This document shows, in pieces, positions 1 through 4,980 of a stretch of DNA of 43,700 nt. The notes under the pieces were generated by a model, which was given only the letters and a program-made list of their open reading frames with translations, was not told where the DNA came from and did not search any database. Location: contig JAJDEJ010000115.1 of the NCBI GenBank assembly GCA_029259815.1, forward strand, positions 1 to 43,700, in the 5' to 3' direction. The position numbers and the translations under genes were made by a program. The DNA is from Planctomycetaceae bacterium. Lineage in GTDB: Bacteria > Planctomycetota > Planctomycetia > Planctomycetales > Planctomycetaceae. Each line of letters opens with the position of its first letter. Within the stretch, counting starts at the first letter, position 1.

Positions 1-210
1 TGCGTATCCTGCGGTTCACGTGAAAACCTCCCTGAGATGCGACGCTCTTCCGCTCTCACTACGCGAAAACATCAAGAATCGCAGAAGAATTCCGGCCACA
101 CGAATCACCGCCAATGGATCTACGCTGGTTCAAGGACTAGCTAAGAGTCGAATCTATTCAACGCCCTCCAGACAGTAGCCTTACTCCACAAAAATATGGC
201 TTCCTGTCAA

Positions 211-284
211 TGACACGAGAGGGAGTCGAACCCACAAGCACCAAGGTTTGAACTTGGCCGCTCTTCCGTTTGGCGTACCGTGTC
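211..284 (-). tRNA. tRNA with anticodon CAA (Leu-type anticodon, short variable loop)
   Basis: Cloverleaf read on the minus strand. The 7-bp acceptor GACACGG/TCGTGTC has A as discriminator. The anticodon stem CCAAG/CTTGG encloses the loop TTCAAAC, giving anticodon CAA (codon UUG). The T loop is TTCGACT. The D stem is CGC/GCG, as in the tRNA at 941-1014. The variable region is only about 5-6 nt, whereas bacterial tRNA-Leu normally has a long type II arm, so charging with leucine is uncertain. CCA is not encoded. One T-stem pair is T-T. Confidence 0.88.
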
Positions 285-303
285 GACTTGTGGCGCCATC
301 GAG

Positions 304-377
304 TGGCTCAGGTGGGATTCGAACCCACAGCATCACTGTGTCTGAAACAGTGTGGTCTGCCAGTTGCCTACCGAGCC
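304..377 (-). tRNA. tRNA with anticodon CAG (Leu-type anticodon, short variable loop)
   Basis: Acceptor GGCTCGG/CTGAGCC with discriminator A. Anticodon stem ACTGT/ACAGT around loop TTCAGAC gives CAG (codon CUG). T arm is GTGGG-TTCGAAT-CCCAC. The variable region is about 6 nt, not the long arm expected for bacterial leucine tRNA. CCA is not encoded. It lies 19 nt from the CAA tRNA on the same strand. Confidence 0.88.
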
Positions 378-425
378 GTGTATGCTGAGTCCGGGATGTT
401 ACCGAACTTTCACGAGTGGCTGCTC

Positions 426-938
426 ATGTCTGTGCAAACTGAATTCATACTTCCATCTGCGTCCCTGGCCGTGACGCACGAACCAACAACTGGTGATCCC
501 GGTCGTACAGGACAAGGTGTTGCAATCACTGAGGCCGACATAACTCCAGACACGCTGACGACCATTAAAGTTCGAGTTCAGGATAAGAATCGGAACGTCT
601 ACGTTCTGTGGCGACCGCAGTCATGGTCTCTGGGTCTTTCGATCCTGTACGTGCAGGAGAGTTCCACTCTGTTTGTTGGTGGTAGTACGTTCTCTGCTGT
701 CGTCGACATCAACGAAATGCGGCTGAAACGTCAGCACAATGTTGATCTCTTCTGGTCGTTCAAACACACACCAAATTCGGTACTGGAACTTGGAGAGATT
801 GAATGCTTCCTATACAGCAGGGAAGGTGATCTCATCGGGTCTGTGCCGGTCGACCCTCCATACGATATCATTGAGCGTGACAATGAAGTCGAATTCGTGA
901 CATCCCTTTTTGGCATTCAACGCATTTCATTCCCGTAA
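426..938 (+). CDS. Hypothetical protein inside the tRNA array
   Basis: Open frame of 170 residues from ATG 426. An earlier in-frame start would run into the tRNA at 304-377, so 426 (or ATG 396) is the plausible start. No clear Shine-Dalgarno is visible. The protein is soluble-looking, with no signal peptide or membrane segment, and shows an alternating beta-type pattern (for example VYVLWRPQSW and FVGGSTFSAVVDI). I do not recognise a family. The gene runs opposite to all the tRNAs and its stop codon ends 2 nt before the 3' end of the tRNA at 941-1014. It could be cargo carried between tRNA genes. The frame is long and its amino acid use is protein-like, but this is not proof of expression. 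Confidence 0.6.
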   Translation: MSVQTEFILPSASLAVTHEPTTGDPGRTGQGVAITEADITPDTLTTIKVRVQDKNRNVYVLWRPQSWSLGLSILYVQESSTLFVGGSTFSAVVDINEMRLKRQHNVDLFWSFKHTPNSVLELGEIECFLYSREGDLIGSVPVDPPYDIIERDNEVEFVTSLFGIQRISFP

Positions 939-940
939 TG

Positions 941-1014
941 TGCCCAGAGTGAGAGTCGAACTCACAAACACACGGGTTTAAGCCGTGTCGCTCTACCGTT
1001 TGGCGTACCTGGGC
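941..1014 (-). tRNA. tRNA with anticodon TAA (Leu-type anticodon, short variable loop)
   Basis: Acceptor GCCCAGG/TCTGGGC, discriminator A. Anticodon stem CACGG/CCGTG with loop CTTAAAC gives TAA (codon UUA). D stem CGC/GCG, T loop TTCGACT. Variable region about 5 nt, so it is type I in shape although leucine tRNAs are normally type II in bacteria. CCA is not encoded. Its D arm is nearly the same as in the CAA tRNA at 211-284, suggesting common descent. Confidence 0.88.
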
Positions 1015-1026
1015 ACTGTGCACCAA

Positions 1027-1098
1027 TGATCCCGGATGGACTCGAACCATCGTTGCCCGGACGTGAACCAGGAGTCGTAGCCGCTGGACCACGGGATC
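1027..1098 (-). tRNA. tRNA-Val(CAC)
   Basis: Perfect 7-bp acceptor GATCCCG/CGGGATC, discriminator A. Anticodon stem CCTGG/CCGGG with loop TTCACGT gives CAC (codon GUG). T arm GATGG-TTCGAGT-CCATC. The D arm (TGGTCCAGCGGCTACGAC) looks like that of glutamate-type tRNAs rather than usual bacterial valine tRNA. The same D-arm type occurs in the Thr(CGT) gene at 2185-2256. 72 nt, no CCA. Confidence 0.9.
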
Positions 1099-1229
1099 GG
1101 TGGAATTGGACTCATCAGAAGGTGCAGTCGAATCTTCACCTCATTGGAAGGCTTGGAACTTGTCCCATGGAGGGAATCCAAATACTCTCATCGGTGACTG
1201 TTGCCACCGAGTTGTTTAAGGTTGATTGA

Positions 1230-1526
1230 ATGATGCAACCACGATCGCAAGACATCAGCTTGGTCAATACGGTGCCATCATTGTCCTGGTGGCAAGCTAC
1301 ATGGCGAGCAGCTATCTGGCTGCCCTTCATTATTGTCATCTACTTTGTTGCAGGGAGTTCTGACGACTCAGGGCAACTGGGAATGGCATTGACGTTGTTG
1401 CTCATTGTTGGATCAGGAGCGTTTCACCGGTCTTTTCGAATTCCAATTCTGGTGCTCCCTTGTTTAGTGGTGGCCTTTTTCATCCTGTTGGCCTTGCTGG
1501 CTTCCGGAGTGGCACAGATTCATTGA
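1230..1526 (+). CDS. Small hydrophobic membrane protein inside the tRNA array
   Basis: 98 residues from ATG 1230 (a second ATG follows at once). Two or three hydrophobic stretches are visible: around residues 28-43 (AAIWLPFIIVIYFVAG), 50-62 (LGMALTLLLIVGS) and 71-93. A short polar N-terminus precedes them. No family is recognised. The gene is on the plus strand, opposite to the tRNAs, and its stop ends 4 nt before the 3' end of the Gln tRNA at 1531, the same arrangement as the 426-938 gene. It could be a real small membrane protein, or a chance hydrophobic frame. Confidence 0.5.
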   Translation: MMQPRSQDISLVNTVPSLSWWQATWRAAIWLPFIIVIYFVAGSSDDSGQLGMALTLLLIVGSGAFHRSFRIPILVLPCLVVAFFILLALLASGVAQIH

Positions 1527-1530
1527 AAAC

Positions 1531-1605
1531 TTGCGGGGGCAGGAATCGAACCTGCGGACCTGTGGTTCAAAGCCACAGATTTCTACCAGCAGAAACTACC
1601 CCGCA
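1531..1605 (-). tRNA. tRNA-Gln(TTG)
   Basis: Acceptor TGCGGGG/CCCCGCA with U1-A72, a known glutamine tRNA trait, and discriminator A. Anticodon stem TGTGG/CCACA with loop CTTTGAA gives TTG (codon CAA). T arm GCAGG-TTCGATT-CCTGC. 75 nt, CCA not encoded. Confidence 0.93.
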
Positions 1606-1716
1606 AACTGGGATGGGGAATGGAGTATAGAGAGTGGGAAATAGTCTCAGGCTGTGATCGCCTGGAAGGCAACTGTTCCCAATTCTCTATTCGCAATTCC
1701 CTATTCACGACAAAGG
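1606..1716. repeat. Hairpin spacer of the tRNA array (GAATGGGGA-type words)
   Basis: The spacer between tRNA-Gln and tRNA-Ser is an imperfect inverted repeat. Its left arm is made of words such as GGGATGGGGAATGGAG and GAGAGTGGGAA; its right arm reads TTCCCAATTCTCTATTCGC followed by a second TTCCCTATTC. No gene is visible. Confidence 0.7.
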
Positions 1717-1802
1717 CGGAAGCCGTGGGACTCGAACCCACAACGGGCGCCAGGCCCGCACCTGTTTTCGAGACAGGCCCCTCATCCGGCCGGATGACTT
1801 CC
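1717..1802 (-). tRNA. tRNA-Ser(CGA)
   Basis: Acceptor GGAAGTC/GGCTTCC with discriminator G, normal for serine. Anticodon stem CCTGT/ACAGG around loop CTCGAAA gives CGA (codon UCG). It has a proper long variable arm (GCGGGCCTGGCGCCCG) and T arm GTGGG-TTCGAGT-CCCAC, so it is a regular type II tRNA. This contrasts with the three short-armed tRNAs carrying leucine anticodons. 86 nt, no CCA. Confidence 0.94.
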
Positions 1803-1862
1803 GATTTGTTCTTGAGTGTTCTGATTTCATGCTGCCGCAGGCACAAACCGCCCGTGGCGGAG

Positions 1863-1937
1863 CTGCGGTGGCAGGAATCGAACCTGCGTCAGGGCGATTA
1901 ACAGTCGCCTTCCCGTACCAGCACGAGAACCACCGCA
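1863..1937 (-). tRNA. tRNA-Asn(GTT)
   Basis: Acceptor TGCGGTG/CACCGCA, discriminator G as usual for asparagine. Anticodon stem GGCGA/TCGCC with loop CTGTTAA gives GTT (codons AAC/AAU). T arm GCAGG-TTCGATT-CCTGC. 75 nt, CCA not encoded. Confidence 0.93.
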
Positions 1938-2029
1938 TGACAGGGAGTAGGGAACAGGGAGTAGCAAAAGCTGGCGATTACCGCTTGCGAACTATTCCCT
2001 ACTCCCTATTCGCTATTCCCTCTTTCAAA
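1938..2029. repeat. Hairpin spacer of the tRNA array (AGGGAGTAGGGAA-type words)
   Basis: The left half repeats CAGGGAGTAGGGAACAGGGA and the right half carries the complementary CTATTCCCTACTCCCTATTC, so the spacer can fold as one long imperfect hairpin with a short unrelated centre. No gene is seen. Confidence 0.72.
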
Positions 2030-2100
2030 AGTGCCCAGCGGGAGTTGAACCCGCACTTTCGCCATGGCAAGGCGATAGGCTGCCGTTACATCATGGGCAC
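2030..2100 (-). tRNA. tRNA-Gly(GCC)
   Basis: Perfect acceptor GTGCCCA/TGGGCAC and discriminator U, normal for glycine. Anticodon stem TCGCC/GGCGA with loop TTGCCAT gives GCC (codons GGC/GGU). T arm GCGGG-TTCAACT-CCCGC, with A instead of the usual G in the middle of the loop. 71 nt, no CCA. Confidence 0.93.
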
Positions 2101-2184
2101 GACGTTGGATGGAGAATTGTGAATGGAGAATGGGGAACAGACGTCAGTATTCCCTATTCGCCATTCTCGATTCCCCATTCCGAA
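2101..2184. repeat. Hairpin spacer of the tRNA array (GAGAATGGGGAA-type words)
   Basis: The left half contains GGAGAATTGTGAATGGAGAA and GAATGGGGAAC; the right half contains TTCCCTATTCGCCATTCTCG and TTCCCCATTCC. The halves are imperfect reverse complements. No gene is seen. Confidence 0.72.
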
Positions 2185-2256
2185 GGCACCGGGTGGGAGT
2201 CGAACCCACGTTGCCGCTTTACGAGAGCGGAGTCGTCGCCGCTGGACCACCAGTGC
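2185..2256 (-). tRNA. tRNA-Thr(CGT) with unusual discriminator C
   Basis: Acceptor GCACTGG/CCGGTGC (one T-G pair). Anticodon stem CCGCT/AGCGG with loop CTCGTAA gives CGT (codon ACG). T arm GTGGG-TTCGACT-CCCAC. The base after the acceptor stem is C, a rare discriminator. The D arm is of the same type as in the Val(CAC) gene at 1027-1098. 72 nt, no CCA. Confidence 0.88.
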
Positions 2257-2352
2257 TTGTGAGTTGATGAGATGAGCAGTTGACGAGTTGATGAGGAGAC
2301 TGCGTCCATTGCTTCATCAACTGATCATCTCGTCAACTCCATCAACTTGAAG
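2257..2352. repeat. Hairpin spacer of the tRNA array (GAGTTGATGAG-type words)
   Basis: The left half repeats GAGTTGATGAG and AGTTGACGAGTTGATGAGG; the right half carries CTTCATCAACTGATCATCTC and TCAACTCCATCAACTT. The arms are about 36 nt and imperfectly complementary, with a short central loop. No gene is seen. Confidence 0.75.
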
Positions 2353-2425
2353 TGGGATCGGAGGGGCTCGAACCCTCACCTGGCCGGTTAAGAGCCGGCT
2401 GTGCTGCCGCTAACACCTCGATCCC
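2353..2425 (-). tRNA. tRNA-Lys(CTT)
   Basis: Perfect acceptor GGGATCG/CGATCCC, discriminator A. Anticodon stem GCCGG/CCGGC with loop CTCTTAA gives CTT (codon AAG). T arm GAGGG-TTCGAGC-CCCTC. The D arm GGTGTTAGCGGCAGCAC differs from the usual TAGCTCAG form of bacterial lysine tRNA and matches that of the second lysine gene at 2600-2671. 73 nt, no CCA. Confidence 0.92.
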
Positions 2426-2509
2426 GTGTGCCACTTCGTGGCTTTCCTTTTCGTCTCCTCTGATTTTGATTTTCCATCGACTGTCGCAGGCACGAGTTGC
2501 CTGTGACGA

Positions 2510-2581
2510 TCGGTCCGGACGGAGTCGAACCGTCGTCTGGCTCTTATAAGGAGCCGGCTCTCACCATTGAGCTACGGGCCG
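2510..2581 (-). tRNA. tRNA-Ile(TAT), rare anticodon
   Basis: Acceptor CGGCCCG/CGGACCG with one C-A mismatch at the fourth pair, discriminator A. Anticodon stem GGCTC/GAGCC around loop CTTATAA gives TAT (codon AUA). D arm TAGCTCAATGGTGAGAGC, T arm GACGG-TTCGACT-CCGTC. Most bacteria read AUA with a CAU anticodon modified by TilS, so a UAU isoleucine tRNA is unusual. 72 nt, no CCA. Confidence 0.87.
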
Positions 2582-2599
2582 TAGGCACGCTTGCTTGAA

Positions 2600-2671
2600 T
2601 GAGGCCGGAGGGATTCGAACCCCCACTGTGCAGATTAAAAGCCTGCTGTGCTGCCGTTACACCACGACCCC
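2600..2671 (-). tRNA. tRNA-Lys(TTT)
   Basis: Acceptor GGGGTCG/CGGCCTC (one G-T pair), discriminator A. Anticodon stem GCAGG/TCTGC with loop CTTTTAA gives TTT (codon AAA). T loop TTCGAAT. D arm GGTGTAACGGCAGCAC, the same type as in Lys(CTT). 72 nt, no CCA. Confidence 0.91.
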
Positions 2672-2816
2672 GTGTTTGGTCGCGGTATGTGTTTCAATCG
2701 ATGCGTTGTCGCCATGTGATCTCTTCTCCTCTTTTCACGGTCATCCAATCGAACTCGCCGGAGCGACGCACCTACTCTCACCGGTGTACCGACGGCACAA
2801 AGCGGCGGACGCCGCA

Positions 2817-2889
2817 TAGCCTGGGAAGAAGTCGAACCTTCGTTTCCGCCTTATCAGAGCGGCGTCCTTGACCGTTGGACGACCAGGCT
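2817..2889 (-). tRNA. tRNA-Ile(GAT)
   Basis: Acceptor AGCCTGG/CCAGGCT with A1-U72, as in standard isoleucine tRNA, and discriminator A. Anticodon stem CCGCT/GGCGG with loop CTGATAA gives GAT (codons AUC/AUU). T arm GAAGG-TTCGACT-TCTTC. The D arm (TCGTCCAACGGTCAAGGAC) is of the Asp/Glu kind rather than the usual isoleucine kind. 73 nt, no CCA. The 145-nt spacer before it (2672-2816) shows no gene. Confidence 0.91.
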
Positions 2890-2988
2890 GGTTTGGGTTG
2901 AGGGTCGAAGGTTGAGAGTTGAGGGTCCTCGTGATGCGAGTCGGTTCTCGAACCGAGCACTCTCAACTCTGGACCCTCAACGCTCTAG
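2890..2988. repeat. Hairpin spacer of the tRNA array (GTTGAGGGTCG-type words)
   Basis: The left half repeats GTTGAGGGTCGAAGGTTGAG and GAGTTGAGGGTCC; the right half carries ACTCTCAACTCTGGACCCTC. The arms are imperfect inverted copies. A T-arm-like piece (CGGTTCTCGAACCG) lies in the centre. Similar GGTTGAGGGTTGAGG words occur just after the Fe-S carrier gene at 7882-7897. Confidence 0.72.
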
Positions 2989-3060
2989 TGACTCGTATGG
3001 GAATCGAACCCATCCCTCGGCCTTGAAAGGGCCGTGTCCTTTCCGATAGACGAACGAGTC
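2989..3060 (-). tRNA. tRNA-Glu(TTC)
   Basis: Perfect acceptor GACTCGT/ACGAGTC, discriminator A. Anticodon stem CGGCC/GGCCG with loop CTTTCAA gives TTC (codons GAA/GAG). T arm GATGG-GTTCGATT-type with loop TTCGATT. D arm TCGTCTATCGGAAAGGAC, normal for Glu. 72 nt, no CCA. It is the first gene of the visible array in the direction of transcription. Confidence 0.93.
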
Positions 3061-3400
3061 GTGTGTCTATTCACCAACGAAAACAGCCCGATGTCGGGGT
3101 GACATCGGGCTGCGAAGCATGTCTCACAAGATTCCGCTGATGTCACAATTTCCCCGGACCCTCGGGATTCGATTTCGAGGGTGAGGTCGGATTCTGAGTG
3201 CCTTCAGAGCATAAGGCCGGCAAATTCTCGGCGGCTCTTGTCATCAACAGTTGAGACAACATGGATCGCTCGCTTTCGCATCAGGGCATTGCCAGGAGAA
3301 TTCCTCGGCAACTCACACGCTCAGACGCAGACGGTCTACGATTGGTTCGCGCAAGATTCCCTATTCGATCAAAGATATTCAGATCGGCGAGAACGAGCCG
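3061..3400. other. Intergenic stretch before the tRNA array
   Basis: No convincing gene. It holds the 12-bp hairpin at 3084-3112 and a weaker one near 3159-3183 (ACCCTCG/CGAGGGT). The promoter of the tRNA array should lie here on the minus strand, but I could not pick a clear -35/-10 pair. Confidence 0.5.
3079..3112 (-). terminator. Perfect 12-bp hairpin with TTTT on the minus strand
   Basis: CAGCCCGATGTC and GACATCGGGCTG pair perfectly around the loop GGGGT. On the minus strand the stem is followed by TTTT. It could end transcription from the oxidase gene whose stop is at 3401. It lies only 24 nt ahead of the first tRNA, so it could instead be an attenuator or processing signal for the array. 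Confidence 0.6.
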
Positions 3401-4852
3401 TCAAGAAGTGGCCGTCTCAGCGTGAGACTTGACGGCTGCGAGGACATCATGCATCCACTTGTTACGGAAGACGCCATGCGGGTCGTAGCGATCTGCGATC
3501 TCTTTGAACCGAGGCAGGTGCGGGTACAGCGTGGCGAGTGTCTCCGGTGGGAGCGGGTTGACTTTACCCCAGTGCGGACGCGCGGAGAACAAGGCCGCCG
3601 TCGAACGGGCAAGCAGATCGGCCATCTTGAGGAAGCCCGCCCGCTCATCGGGCTTCGCATAGCTGATGAAGCTCACTGCATAGATGGCTTCGTCATCGCT
3701 CGACCCCATCGAGATCAGCGTGTCGTCCGGGAGCACCTTGCGGATGCAGATGGGGTAATGGTGCTGATGCTGTCCGCAGAGATTGTCGAACTCATCGAGC
3801 ATTCCGAGGCGCTCGAGGTCGCCGCGCATTTCAGCTGTCAGTGCATCTCGATCACCCCCAGCGAGTTTGAGCAGTTGTTCAACGAACCCCATCGCCGCTG
3901 GCAACTGTGATCGGTTGACGAATATCTCGATTTCGATATGCCGGAACAGTGAGTGCTCCATCGTGAGTTGACGGAATGCCGTGTCGGAGACGACCCAATT
4001 CTCGACGACGATCCGGGGGAGCACCTTGCTGAAGAACGTGCGAATGCCCCGTCCGCGACAGATGCGGATCATGAACAGGAACTGGAGATGCAGCCAGATG
4101 TCGAGACTGAGATACCAATACAGCCGATAGAACGAGGCGACGCGACTGCGTTTGTTGTCCGGGTCTTCATGACGGTGCTGGGCGGCGTACTTCCACATCC
4201 ACGGGTAGAGGTAGAACTGCTGCAGCGGATGCTCCTCCTCAGCCGCGAGCGCAGCGTCCAAAGTTCCGATGTCGGTGAGATTGAGATGCTCGCGGATTGT
4301 GTACTGCGGACGGATCGGTAAGCGGAGCGACGTCACCACGCCGAGACAACCGATGGCACAACGCGCGGCTCGCAGGTCATCACCCTGATCGATCGTGCGG
4401 ATGACGGCTTCGCCCGTGTCGGCATCGTAGGTCGCCAGTCGAACAGCTTGCACGTAGTGCGACAAACTGTGTCGTCCCGATCCATGCGTCCCTGTCGCAC
4501 ACGCACCGGCGATGCTCTGATCCATGATCAGTCCCACCGACGGGAGCGTCCAACCCTGGGCGTCGAGTTCGAGGATGAGGTCTTTGATTTGGCAACCGGC
4601 TCCGACTTCGATCCAGTGCTCGTCGTCCTCGTGATGGACGTTGATGGACGCAAGGCGACGCAGGTCGAGTGACACCTCATCGCATTTCGCCGCCTCGCTC
4701 CAGGCATGCAGGCGCCCAATCACACGAATGTGTTTGCCGTGATGCTGGTTGAGAAGGTCGAGGACTTCCTGCTCCGACTCTGGCTGGGCGAAGTGCTCCG
4801 GTTGCCACGAGACGTTGCGTCCGAAGTTCGTCAGTCGAGTCACGGATGCCAT
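3401..4852 (-). CDS. FAD-linked oxidase of the aldonolactone/alditol oxidase (ALO) family
   Basis: 483 residues from ATG 4852. A longer frame from 4927 would overlap the upstream region of the divergent gene, and homology-like sequence starts near the later Met. The N-terminal half is a PCMH-type FAD domain: RVIGRLHAWSEAA resembles the VxGxxHSW segment whose His carries covalent FAD in this family, and GACATGTHGSGRHSLSHYV is the second FAD-contact loop. The C-terminus has the ALO signatures RPHWGKVNPL and YDPHGVFRNKWMHDVL. The family oxidises sugar-derived lactones or polyols with oxygen, making hydrogen peroxide; the substrate cannot be told. No signal peptide is seen. It stands alone and is divergent from the redoxin-fusion gene. 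No strong Shine-Dalgarno precedes the start. Confidence 0.85.
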   Translation of the reverse strand: MASVTRLTNFGRNVSWQPEHFAQPESEQEVLDLLNQHHGKHIRVIGRLHAWSEAAKCDEVSLDLRRLASINVHHEDDEHWIEVGAGCQIKDLILELDAQGWTLPSVGLIMDQSIAGACATGTHGSGRHSLSHYVQAVRLATYDADTGEAVIRTIDQGDDLRAARCAIGCLGVVTSLRLPIRPQYTIREHLNLTDIGTLDAALAAEEEHPLQQFYLYPWMWKYAAQHRHEDPDNKRSRVASFYRLYWYLSLDIWLHLQFLFMIRICRGRGIRTFFSKVLPRIVVENWVVSDTAFRQLTMEHSLFRHIEIEIFVNRSQLPAAMGFVEQLLKLAGGDRDALTAEMRGDLERLGMLDEFDNLCGQHQHHYPICIRKVLPDDTLISMGSSDDEAIYAVSFISYAKPDERAGFLKMADLLARSTAALFSARPHWGKVNPLPPETLATLYPHLPRFKEIADRYDPHGVFRNKWMHDVLAAVKSHAETATS

Positions 4853-4980
4853 GCGGAGCCTGTGGGAAAGAAGTGTTTCAGTAGTGCCAGATGGTCCCCC
4901 TTGACCGGACCACTGTTGCCACGACACAATCAGTTAGGATGGTAATGATTTTTGCGTCTGTGTATTTGATGGATAATCCT

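Noticed and set aside
130..180. T-arm-like sequence (AGAGTCGAATCTATTC) that could be a further tRNA or the end of tmRNA
   Set aside because: The flanking bases do not form a 5-bp T stem or an acceptor stem, and no anticodon arm is seen.
270..425. Extension of the 426-938 frame upstream to a TTG-type start
   Set aside because: It would read through the tRNA at 304-377; codon use there is that of tRNA sequence.
2720..2816. A possible degraded tRNA in the spacer before tRNA-Ile(GAT)
   Set aside because: It has D-arm-like and T-loop-like words but no pairing acceptor or T stem.
3251..3910. A 219-residue plus-strand frame opposite the oxidase gene
   Set aside because: It is a shadow of the oxidase gene on the other strand; the oxidase frame carries clear family motifs.
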